A DNA stretch of 14,263 bases from Ruminococcaceae bacterium UBA1244 (lineage in GTDB: Bacteria > Bacillota > Clostridia > Oscillospirales > Acutalibacteraceae). Below, piece after piece: positions 1-6,028 of the stretch. The translations under genes were made by a program, and so were the position numbers. Numbering within the stretch: position 1 is the stretch's first letter; every line of letters begins with the position of its first letter. Where the stretch lies: positions 1-14,263 of the forward strand of contig DBWG01000042.1 of NCBI GenBank assembly GCA_002308635.1, written 5' to 3'. The notes under the pieces are model-generated. The model did no database searches. It saw nothing but the letters and a program-made list of their open reading frames with translations, and was not told the origin of the DNA.

Positions 1-34
1 GCTTTTGGGGGGACTGAATAGTTACGTTTTGTTT

Positions 35-196
35 TTATTCCTCAGGAGAGAAGTTCTCTTTGCCAACGCCGCAGAGAGGACATACCCAATCCTCAGGAAC
101 ATCCTCAAAAGCAGTGCCCTCAGCAATACCGTTATCGGGATCGCCTGCATAGGGATCATAAACATATCCGCAGATACCGCAAACGTACTTTTTCAT
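35..196 (-). CDS. Rubredoxin
   Basis: Small iron-sulfur electron carrier of 53 residues, the usual size for the family. It holds one iron in a Cys4 site and passes single electrons in the cytoplasm, in anaerobes often to peroxide- or oxygen-detoxifying enzymes. The translation begins MKKYVCGICGYVYDP and contains both rubredoxin knuckles: CGICG (C6, C9) and CPLCG (C39, C42), with the aromatic core residues Y4, Y11, Y13 and W37. The ATG at 196 is preceded on the minus strand by a GGAGG ribosome site (205-209) at good spacing. It has its own strong promoter just upstream, so it is probably transcribed independently of spoIIE, the next gene on the same strand. Only 34 bases follow the stop, so any terminator lies outside or cannot be judged. 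Family assignment is very secure; the redox partner is not visible. Confidence 0.96.
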   Translation of the reverse strand: MKKYVCGICGYVYDPYAGDPDNGIAEGTAFEDVPEDWVCPLCGVGKENFSPEE

Positions 197-232
197 GTCA
201 AACACCTCCGCAATATTTATTATTTACGTATA

Positions 233-261
233 ATTATACAATAAAAAATACTAAAAGTCAA
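233..261 (-). promoter_or_regulatory. Sigma-A promoter of the rubredoxin gene
   Basis: Read on the minus strand, TTGACT (256-261) and a perfect TATAAT (233-238) are separated by exactly 17 bases of A/T-rich spacer. This is close to the vegetative consensus and sits 37 bases upstream of the rubredoxin ATG. The position and quality suggest strong housekeeping expression. No operator is obvious. Confidence 0.85.
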
Positions 262-304
262 TGATTATAGAGATAGTGCCGATAGTTTCTGCCGGCGGTG
301 CATA

Positions 305-2674
305 TCAGGCGGTATCGCACTGCATGGATGCCTGAGACCTCCTGCCGGTGCGGTCACGCATACGCATGGCAATTACGGTTATATCGTCATCGTGGCCGTC
401 AGTACGGCGGGCAGAGGCTTCATCGTTTATGAGGTGTGCAAGATCCTGCATACTTTTGTCCTCCCATTTGAGTATCATGCGTTCTATCCATTCTTCACCT
501 GATGAGAGCGCACCGTCCGACACCATTACGATAATATCGTCATCGGAGAGAGTGTCTTCGGTGTAGGTGAAGCCTACATCTGTGAGTATCCCGACAGGAA
601 GAGATGGCGTATCGACTCTGTACATTTCTCCGTTTTTGCGGATGAATGACATTGCTGCGCCTGCCTTCATGAAGTTTGTTTCGCCGGTGTAGAGATCAAC
701 GGAAACGATGTCGAGTGTTGCAAGCGACTCGTCCTGAGACTTTACAAGCAGTGCGGAGTTCACCACCTTGATGGAACAGTCGAATCCAAGTCCGGCTTTG
801 ATAAGCTTTGAAATAATGCTGACAGCCATTACTCCGTCAACGGCGGCACGTCCGCCTGTACCCATCCCGTCGCTCAGAACGGAGATCATCCTGCCCATGC
901 CGTCATTGAAATAGCGCAGGTGATCTCCGCACAAAAGACCGTCTCCGCAAATATGCTGGCTCGAAGCTATCTCAACGTCAAAGCACGGACGTTCGCAAAG
1001 AGCTATCCTGCACCGTCCGAAAGCGGCGGTAACGCCCGGAGTGTCAAAATGTCTTCCGCATATTTTTGAAAGCTCCTTGACTATCAGCGCACGTTTGATT
1101 TTTTTTCTGTCGTCGTCATAGATGCTTGCTTCGACAGTCATTCTTCCGAGGTGGTCCACACGGCAGCTTGCAGACTCAGGCACCATCCCAAGCTCCTTGA
1201 ACTTCATAAAAATTTTGTCGGAAAGCTCGTTGTCAAAGAATTCATAGTTTTCATATTCGTCAGCCATTTCGCCGAGGATATCTCCAAGCCCGCAGAACTG
1301 TCCCGCAACGACCGACCGCACCTCATCAACACGCTTTGAGGCGGCTTCTGATGCAAGATAGTTATTATAGCATTTGTTTATTTCCTGAGCCATTTCAGCA
1401 CTGCGGCAGCATCTTTTACTGAAATCATCACGCAGGTCATTTTCGGTGATCTCACCGTTTTTTATGAGCTTGTCGGTGACGTATTCAAAGGATTCCATTG
1501 AAATGCCGTCACTGTGTTCCCAGCAATAGACCCTCAGCCCGCAGTACTGACAGGTAGTTTTTGCCGCTTTTTCATATACGCTTTCGAGTGTCGGTGTGAC
1601 GAGCTGTGAGAGCTTTTGTGCCACCTCCTCAACGTCCGAAGAAATATCCGATAGTGCCTTTGACGCGAAGTCGAGGCGCATTATCACTGAACGGCGCAAA
1701 CCTTCACTGTTTTCGTCCCTGTTTTTGGGAGCGAATACGGCGGAAATAAAATTCCCTGCATTCTTCGGAAGAAGGACAAAGACCGATGATGCGGCAAGAC
1801 ATTCCGCAAAGGTCACTATAACGGTAATTCTGTCCAGTGACTGCAGTGAAACAGCCGTACACGAAACGGTCAGTGCAAGCGCAGACGGTATTTTCCCCGT
1901 CCGGAAGAATATCCCTGCCATAAGTCCGGCAAAGGCATAGGCTGCGCCTAAAAAAAATTGTTCCTCCGAGCCAAGACTCAGCACAGCACCCGCCGCTGTT
2001 CCTGCGACCGTGCCGCCTGTAGTCCCTCCGTACCTTGAAGCAAAGAGAATACATATCAGTGCAGCGATCCTTCCGACAGAGAGCGGTCCGACAGTGACCG
2101 ATGAAAGCGAAAGAACACCGATACACCCGCTCAGAACAAGACAGGCGATCTCAGGAGCAAGAAGCATACCGAGAGTTTTTGTTCCGTTGAGGATAACGAC
2201 AGTCCTTGAAAAGAAATATGCGGCAGCTCCGCCCAAAAAGGCTTCAAGGGAATACAGGAATATACCGTGCGGGCTGAATCCGGTAACGCTCATAGCCGCA
2301 AGACCTGTTGCGAGTGTCGGAACAAAACAGACTGCTGCCGAATAGAGAGAGTGGCGGTTGATCTGCCGGATGTCGTGGAGCGTCCAGCGAATGGCGATCA
2401 CGGCGATCATTGAAGTGATATAGCGAAATGTGCCTTCGCCTCCGGACAGCATGAAATAGCCGAGTATCGAACCGAAAAGTGAAGAAAAAACTCCCGAAAA
2501 AGGTACAGCCGCAGCAGCAGAGATCCCGAACGGTGCGTATGTACCGAACACGGAACCTCCTGCTGCAACAAACCCGCAGCCGAAACAGGCTGCCTGTCTG
2601 AAAAGCTTTGCTGCGGCGGTGCTTTCGGTAAATCTTTGAAGTGAGAATTTTGCTGCAAGCTCGCTGACTTTCAA
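305..2674 (-). CDS. spoIIE: Stage II sporulation protein E (SpoIIE), membrane PP2C-type phosphatase
   Basis: Polytopic membrane phosphatase that sits at the polar septum and dephosphorylates the anti-anti-sigma factor SpoIIAA, releasing sigma-F in the forespore. The product is 789 residues from the TTG start (B. subtilis SpoIIE is about 827). Seen: a hydrophobic N-terminal third with many membrane segments (about residues 25-310), a middle domain with CX2CX5C (C375, C378, C384), and a C-terminal PP2C domain. The PP2C metal ligands are visible in SDGMGTGG (D602, near B. subtilis D610) and VSDGALSSGE (D720). Start choice: GTG at 2683 lacks a ribosome site, whereas TTG at 2674 follows GGGGTGG (2680-2686) by 5 bases. 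That start is preferred, though the GTG would add only three residues. The gene is divergent from the HAD gene and has a Spo0A-type promoter. The family is secure; the start is moderately sure. Confidence 0.95.
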   Translation of the reverse strand: MKVSELAAKFSLQRFTESTAAAKLFRQAACFGCGFVAAGGSVFGTYAPFGISAAAAVPFSGVFSSLFGSILGYFMLSGGEGTFRYITSMIAVIAIRWTLHDIRQINRHSLYSAAVCFVPTLATGLAAMSVTGFSPHGIFLYSLEAFLGGAAAYFFSRTVVILNGTKTLGMLLAPEIACLVLSGCIGVLSLSSVTVGPLSVGRIAALICILFASRYGGTTGGTVAGTAAGAVLSLGSEEQFFLGAAYAFAGLMAGIFFRTGKIPSALALTVSCTAVSLQSLDRITVIVTFAECLAASSVFVLLPKNAGNFISAVFAPKNRDENSEGLRRSVIMRLDFASKALSDISSDVEEVAQKLSQLVTPTLESVYEKAAKTTCQYCGLRVYCWEHSDGISMESFEYVTDKLIKNGEITENDLRDDFSKRCCRSAEMAQEINKCYNNYLASEAASKRVDEVRSVVAGQFCGLGDILGEMADEYENYEFFDNELSDKIFMKFKELGMVPESASCRVDHLGRMTVEASIYDDDRKKIKRALIVKELSKICGRHFDTPGVTAAFGRCRIALCERPCFDVEIASSQHICGDGLLCGDHLRYFNDGMGRMISVLSDGMGTGGRAAVDGVMAVSIISKLIKAGLGFDCSIKVVNSALLVKSQDESLATLDIVSVDLYTGETNFMKAGAAMSFIRKNGEMYRVDTPSLPVGILTDVGFTYTEDTLSDDDIIVMVSDGALSSGEEWIERMILKWEDKSMQDLAHLINDEASARRTDGHDDDITVIAMRMRDRTGRRSQASMQCDTA

Positions 2675-2679
2675 AAAAA

Positions 2680-2686
2680 CCACCCC
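2680..2686 (-). promoter_or_regulatory. Ribosome binding site deciding the TTG start of spoIIE
   Basis: Minus-strand GGGGTGG, followed by five T residues and the TTG at 2672-2674. The GTG at 2681-2683 overlaps this site and so cannot use it. A rare start codon behind an imperfect site suggests modest translation. Confidence 0.55.
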
Positions 2687-2707
2687 ATCGTATTTGATTT
2701 TCGGATA

Positions 2708-2741
2708 ATTATATCACGTTCTGAGTGCTGTTAATGTCGAA
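2708..2741 (-). promoter_or_regulatory. Spo0A-activated-type promoter of spoIIE with 0A box
   Basis: Seen on the minus strand: TTCGACA (2735-2741), the exact complement of the Spo0A box TGTCGAA, then a 21-base spacer ending in ACGTGA, then a perfect TATAAT -10 (2708-2713) with the extended-10 TG one base before it. There is no -35 at the normal 17-base spacing (CATTAA there). Established knowledge: B. subtilis spoIIE and spoIIG promoters use sigma-A with over-long 21-22 bp spacers and Spo0A~P bound over the -35 region. The match in design is strong, so Spo0A control is inferred. Transcription would start near 2701, giving a leader of under 30 bases. Confidence 0.75.
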
Positions 2742-2793
2742 GGATAGACTATGCTCTGTGCGGATAAAAAATTCTGTTTTGCAGTTATCTCCG

Positions 2794-2822
2794 TTGATTT
2801 ATTGGAAAAATTGAATTATAAT
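2794..2822 (+). promoter_or_regulatory. Sigma-A promoter of the HAD phosphatase / pseudouridine synthase unit
   Basis: TTGATT (2794-2799), a 17-base spacer, then a perfect TATAAT (2817-2822). The predicted start near 2829 places the AAGGAG ribosome site (2831-2836) almost at the 5' end of the transcript, so the leader is very short. It is divergent from the spoIIE promoter, with about 50 bases between the 0A box and this -35. Confidence 0.75.
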
Positions 2823-2844
2823 TGATTCACAAGGAGATGATATT

Positions 2845-3537
2845 ATGAAGTACACCACCCTTCTTATTGATGCTGACGATACGATATTTGACTTCCCGAA
2901 ATGTGAATACGAGGCGCTGAGGATAACTCTCGAAAAAGGCGCATACTGCTTTGACGATGAAATATACAAGAGCTTCAGTGCGATAAATTCGGCGCTGTGG
3001 AAGCAGTTCGAGATCAATAAGATCACCCGCTGCGAACTGAGGACAAAACGATTTAAGGAACTTCTTGAGAAGTGCTTTATGGGCTGTGTTGACAATCCAC
3101 GCAGGTGCGTCATGCTTGCCGACAGCTACGTTGATAATCTCTCACGTCAGGCGGTTTTGATCGACGGTGCAAAGGAAGCACTCAAAAAGCTTTCGCAGGT
3201 CTATGATATTTATATAATAACCAACGGTCTCCAAAAGGTCCAGCACGGACGTTTTGAAAAGGCACAGCTTGGAGCATATTATAAGAAGCTGTTTATCTCC
3301 GACGAGATAGGCATACAGAAACCAGAAAGAGCATTTTTTGAATATGTTCTTGGCGTGACGGACGAAAAGGACAGGTCAAAAATTCTCGTGGTCGGAGATT
3401 CTCTCACGTCTGATATGCAGGGCGGACGCAATGCGGAACTTGACACGTGTATATATGACCCAAAGAGACGTGTTTCAATGCCGCACCCGCTGTGCGACTA
3501 CAGGATAGAAAACCTTGAAGAGCTTCTTGATCTCTGA
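2845..3537 (+). CDS. HAD-superfamily hydrolase, YjjG/YfnB-like (probable nucleotidase)
   Basis: Cytoplasmic phosphatase of 230 residues, the usual length for the YjjG/YfnB subgroup, whose members dephosphorylate nucleoside monophosphates including non-canonical ones. All four HAD motifs are seen. Motif I is DADDT (nucleophile D9, acid D11), with the DDTIFDF context typical of YjjG. Motif II is ITNG (T126), motif III is IQKPE (K159) and motif IV is GDSLTSD (D185, D190). A helical cap domain lies between motifs I and II. ATG at 2845 follows AAGGAG (2831-2836) at 8 bases. A pseudouridine synthase gene follows after 19 bases and is probably co-transcribed. Fold and catalytic residues are certain; nucleotide house-cleaning as the role is inferred from the subgroup and the real substrate is unknown. 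Confidence 0.9.
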   Translation: MKYTTLLIDADDTIFDFPKCEYEALRITLEKGAYCFDDEIYKSFSAINSALWKQFEINKITRCELRTKRFKELLEKCFMGCVDNPRRCVMLADSYVDNLSRQAVLIDGAKEALKKLSQVYDIYIITNGLQKVQHGRFEKAQLGAYYKKLFISDEIGIQKPERAFFEYVLGVTDEKDRSKILVVGDSLTSDMQGGRNAELDTCIYDPKRRVSMPHPLCDYRIENLEELLDL

Positions 3538-3556
3538 AAAAAGTGCAGGTGAGAAT

Positions 3557-4444
3557 ATGACAGCTTTTGTTGTGCCGGAGGAGCTTGACGGCATTACGGT
3601 GCAGAACTTCCTCAGAAGGCACTGTCAGGTATCCGCACGTCTTCTTGCCAGGCTGAAGCGTGTCGAAAACGGTATGACGGTCAGCGGAAAGACCGTAAGG
3701 AGCATAGATATACTTCATTCGGGAGATGAGATAGTTCTTTGCTTCCCGCAGGACGAAACGGAGATAGTGCCTGTTGAAACGGCGATAGATATTATTTATG
3801 AGGATGAATATATCCTCGCCGTCAGCAAGCCGCCATTCATGCCGGTACATCCCGTCCATGAGCATCAGCTCGACACTCTTGCAAACGGGGTAATGTATCA
3901 TGCAAGGACGATGGGTGAAAATTATACCTTCCGTGCGGTGAACCGTCTTGATAAGGATACCTCCGGCATTGTGCTTATCGCAAAAAGCGGATATGCCCAT
4001 ACATTTCTTTCGGCAAATACCGAAAAGAAATACTATGCCCTATGTGAAGGAGAGATAACAGGCAGCGGTACTATCGACTCTCCGATCAGGATAAAGGAGG
4101 GTCATACCATCCAGCGTGAATCCGGAAACGGCGGTGTCAGAGCCGTGACACACTATACTGCGCTTGAATTCCGGTATGGTCACACGCTGCTTGAAATAAA
4201 GCTCGAAACAGGACGTACCCATCAGATAAGGACGCATTTTTCGGGGATATGCCATCCTCTTGCGGGAGATGATATGTACGGCGGCAGCAGAAAATATTTT
4301 GAACGTCAGTGTCTTCACTGTGCCGAACTGAAAACAGTTCATCCGATGACACGAAAGACACTGACTTTTTTCAGTCCGCCGGAAGACTGGTTCGGTATAC
4401 TTGAAGAAAGTATAAAAAAAGAAAGTCATCAAAGCACTGCCTGA
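3557..4444 (+). CDS. RluA/RluD-family RNA pseudouridine synthase
   Basis: Converts specific uridines of rRNA or tRNA to pseudouridine. The product is 295 residues. An N-terminal S4-like RNA-binding part (about residues 1-70, with a basic LLARLKR stretch) precedes the catalytic domain. The RluA-family active site NRLDKDTSG is present, with catalytic Asp132, along with the downstream GRTHQIRTHF motif typical of the family. ATG at 3557 follows AGGTGAG (3547-3553). An in-frame TTG at 3515 would overlap the HAD gene and lacks a ribosome site, so it was not used. The gene lies 19 bases after the HAD gene and shares its promoter. The family cannot be narrowed further from sequence alone: RluD-like 23S modification is one option, but Firmicutes carry several paralogues. 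Confidence 0.93.
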   Translation: MTAFVVPEELDGITVQNFLRRHCQVSARLLARLKRVENGMTVSGKTVRSIDILHSGDEIVLCFPQDETEIVPVETAIDIIYEDEYILAVSKPPFMPVHPVHEHQLDTLANGVMYHARTMGENYTFRAVNRLDKDTSGIVLIAKSGYAHTFLSANTEKKYYALCEGEITGSGTIDSPIRIKEGHTIQRESGNGGVRAVTHYTALEFRYGHTLLEIKLETGRTHQIRTHFSGICHPLAGDDMYGGSRKYFERQCLHCAELKTVHPMTRKTLTFFSPPEDWFGILEESIKKESHQSTA

Positions 4445-4477
4445 CACATATAATAAAACAAGTCATTGCTTTGATGA
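4426..4477. repeat. Perfect 11-bp inverted repeat across the end of the pseudouridine synthase gene
   Basis: TCATCAAAGCA (4426-4436) pairs exactly with TGCTTTGATGA (4467-4477) across a 30-base loop. The left arm is inside the last codons of the gene. No T-run follows, so it is not a standard intrinsic terminator. It could be a 3'-end RNA structure, and the right arm is partly re-used by a second repeat further downstream. Confidence 0.6.
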
Positions 4478-4656
4478 GATACATATAAAAAGAAAAAACA
4501 GGAAACAGGTCATAAAACGGCGAAAACGGATAAACGGAAAGGAGTATTGCAGCACTGTACAGTCAGCAGGGAATAAAAAAGCATGAGTATTGAGAACGCT
4601 CACAATTTTAAATTTACGGGAATATCATATAATGTGCTGATCATTCAAAGCAATGA
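4463..4656. repeat. 12-bp inverted repeat bracketing the gap upstream of mazF
   Basis: TCATTGCTTTGA (4463-4474) and TCAAAGCAATGA (4645-4656) are exact reverse complements about 170 bases apart. Together with the arm at 4426-4436 this makes three copies of the same core, so alternative pairings are possible. The span resembles a very small element with terminal inverted repeats, but no transposase and no clear target-site duplication are visible. Otherwise 4445-4683 holds only the A/G-rich repeats below, a palindrome ACTGTACAGT (4554-4563), a TATAAT without a good -35 (4628-4633), and a 25-codon ORF (4583-4660) that I do not support. Confidence 0.4.
4496..4537. repeat. Cluster of AAACAGG/AAACGG repeats upstream of mazF
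   Basis: Two tandem AAACAGG units (4496-4509) are followed by three AAACGG units (4515-4520, 4524-4529, 4532-4537) at 8-9 base spacing. The cluster then runs into AAAGGAG (4538-4544), which looks like a ribosome site but has no reading frame of useful length behind it. It could be a regulator-binding array, a purine-rich leader or degenerate sequence. Confidence 0.4.
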
Positions 4657-4746
4657 TTAAATTGAGTCCCGGTGGGATAAAATATGGATATCGACACATT
4701 TAAAAGCGGAAAAACCGCAAATAAAAATTCGGAGCGTGAAAATGAT

Positions 4747-5103
4747 ATGAATATCAGACGAGGCGATATTTATTACGCTGATCTGAGTCCGGTGGTCGGT
4801 TCTGAACAGGGAGGAATAAGACCTGTGCTGATAATTCAGAACGACATAGGAAACAGATTCAGCCCGACTGTGATCGCAGCCGCTATCACAAGCAGGGAAT
4901 CAAAAGCCAAGCTGCCGACACATATCCGTCTTTTTGCAGACGACAGCGGACTTTCAAAAGATTCGGTCGTGCTTCTTGAACAGATAAGGACGATCGACAA
5001 GCGGAGGCTCAAGGAAAAAATGGGTACGCTCAACAGCATGGATATGAACAAAGTGAATGAAGCTCTTGCAGTGAGCTTCGGCCTTGGAACGGAAACAGGA
5101 TAA
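4747..5103 (+). CDS. mazF: MazF/EndoA-type mRNA interferase (PemK family), no adjacent antitoxin
   Basis: Sequence-specific single-strand RNase that cuts mRNA and, in TA pairs, is held inactive by MazE. From the ATG at 4747 the product is 118 residues and follows B. subtilis MazF (116 aa, UACAU-specific) position for position: RRGDIYYADLSPVVGSEQGG, catalytic R25 and T48, then LPTHIRL and LLEQIRTIDK. It is therefore probably active. An in-frame ATG at 4684, after GGTGGG, would add 21 K/N-rich residues absent from the family; GGAG (4731-4734) lies 12 bases before the chosen start. Either start could be used. No MazE-like gene precedes or follows within the window. The stop is 76 bases upstream of the spoIIGA start, so read-through into the sigma-E operon is possible. 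Cleavage specificity cannot be predicted here. Confidence 0.93.
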   Translation: MNIRRGDIYYADLSPVVGSEQGGIRPVLIIQNDIGNRFSPTVIAAAITSRESKAKLPTHIRLFADDSGLSKDSVVLLEQIRTIDKRRLKEKMGTLNSMDMNKVNEALAVSFGLGTETG

Positions 5104-5122
5104 AAAATGATTCAGGACCAAA

Positions 5123-5156
5123 AGCGACAATTTATTTGCGCCGGACGTGATATTAT
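5123..5156 (+). promoter_or_regulatory. Candidate Spo0A-type promoter of spoIIGA-sigE
   Basis: AGCGACA (5123-5129, 5 of 7 matches to the 0A box in its TTCGACA orientation) is followed by a 21-base spacer and TATTAT (5151-5156). The last six spacer bases are ACGTGA, the same as at the spoIIE promoter, again giving an extended -10 TG. B. subtilis spoIIG likewise has an over-long sigma-A spacer with Spo0A bound at the -35 region. Transcription would start near 5163, just ahead of the ribosome site, which also excludes the upstream GTG as the start. Inference from architecture. Confidence 0.6.
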
Positions 5157-5165
5157 GGTTCTGCC

Positions 5166-5174
5166 GGAGGAGGT
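5166..5174 (+). promoter_or_regulatory. Ribosome binding site deciding the TTG start of spoIIGA
   Basis: GGAGGAGGT is a near-perfect Shine-Dalgarno site, five bases before TTG at 5180. It argues against the in-frame GTG at 5147, which has no such site and would put this sequence inside the coding region. Confidence 0.85.
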
Positions 5175-5179
5175 CAGAG

Positions 5180-6028
5180 TTGAAGACCACCGTTTATCTT
5201 GACGTGCTGTTCTGTGTAAACTTCATTATCGACTACATCATTCTGCTTTCGGTAGGAAAGCTTACATCTCTGCCTGCACGAAGACTGAGACTGCTTTCGG
5301 GTGCGGCTGTCGGAGGTATCGGATCATTTGTGATACTGATGCCGCCGATGCCCTTCGGCATTTCGCTGCTGATAAGCATAGCTGAGGCTTTTCTTGTTGC
5401 GGCTGCCGCATTTGCGCCGATGACGCCGGCAAAGGCAGTAAAGGCGGCTGCACTGCTTTTTGCGGTGAGCTTTGTGTACTGCGGGTTCATGACGGCAGTG
5501 TTTATGCTGTTTTCTCCCCGGTCGCTTGCCGTGAGGAACAGCGCCGTTTATATCGGGATATCTCCGCTGATGCTTGTTCTGCTCACGATAGTGTTTTATG
5601 GGATGATGCGGCTGTTTCTGTTCCTTTTCGGCAAAAGCCGCAGCGAAGATCATTTCTGTCGGGTGCGTGTAGTATACTGCGGAAGGTCAGTTGAAGCCGA
5701 TGGTTTTTTTGACACAGGAAACACTCTCCATGAACCGTTTTCGGGCGACAGCGTTATTGTCTGCAAACAAAGTCTGTTTTCGTCATTTCCTGAGCTTGCC
5801 GGAGAAGCGGACGGCACTCCCGTATTGAGCAGAGAAAAAAGCTTTCGGCTGATACCCTTTGTTTCTGTCGGCGGCAACGGGCTTCTTCCTGCGTTCAGAC
5901 CTTCAGAAATAACTATCGTGACAAAGAAAAAGAAAACAAAAGTCAGGGCATATCTTGCTCTTGGCAGCGAAAAAAACTTTTCCGGCGGGTGCGGGTTTAT
6001 AGTTCCCGCTGAATTAGGGGATATATGA
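5180..6028 (+). CDS. spoIIGA: Sigma-E processing peptidase SpoIIGA
   Basis: Membrane aspartic protease made in the mother cell that removes the N-terminal pro-sequence of sigma-E after a signal from the forespore (SpoIIR in Bacillus). It has 282 residues from the TTG (B. subtilis about 309). Seen: an N-terminal half with about five hydrophobic helices (roughly residues 1-150), starting YLDVLFCVNFIIDY as in the family. A soluble domain follows with the catalytic motif FFDTGNTL (Asp178; B. subtilis uses Asp183), then RLIPFVSVG and a terminal FIVPAEL-type end. The stop overlaps the first sigE ATG in ATGA, so protease and substrate are probably translated from one message. The upstream promoter suggests Spo0A control. 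The function is confident by motif, topology and context. Confidence 0.93.
   Translation: MKTTVYLDVLFCVNFIIDYIILLSVGKLTSLPARRLRLLSGAAVGGIGSFVILMPPMPFGISLLISIAEAFLVAAAAFAPMTPAKAVKAAALLFAVSFVYCGFMTAVFMLFSPRSLAVRNSAVYIGISPLMLVLLTIVFYGMMRLFLFLFGKSRSEDHFCRVRVVYCGRSVEADGFFDTGNTLHEPFSGDSVIVCKQSLFSSFPELAGEADGTPVLSREKSFRLIPFVSVGGNGLLPAFRPSEITIVTKKKKTKVRAYLALGSEKNFSGGCGFIVPAELGDI

Noticed and set aside
281..304. GCCG/CGGC hairpin after spoIIE as a terminator
   Set aside because: The stem is only 4 bp and no T-run follows on the minus strand.
1596..2345. Several open frames of 110-140 codons on both strands inside spoIIE
   Set aside because: They overlap a well-supported gene, lack ribosome sites and have shadow-like composition.
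3515..3556. Upstream TTG start for the pseudouridine synthase
   Set aside because: It lies inside the HAD gene with no ribosome site; the ATG at 3557 has AGGTGAG and fits the family.
4554..4563. ACTGTACAGT palindrome as an SOS/LexA operator
   Set aside because: It does not match the Firmicutes LexA box, which needs GAAC-N4-GTTC.
4583..4660. 25-codon ORF starting MSIENAHNFKF before mazF, considered as a MazE remnant
   Set aside because: Its ribosome site is weak, it is too short for an antitoxin, and no AbrB/MazE-like pattern is visible.
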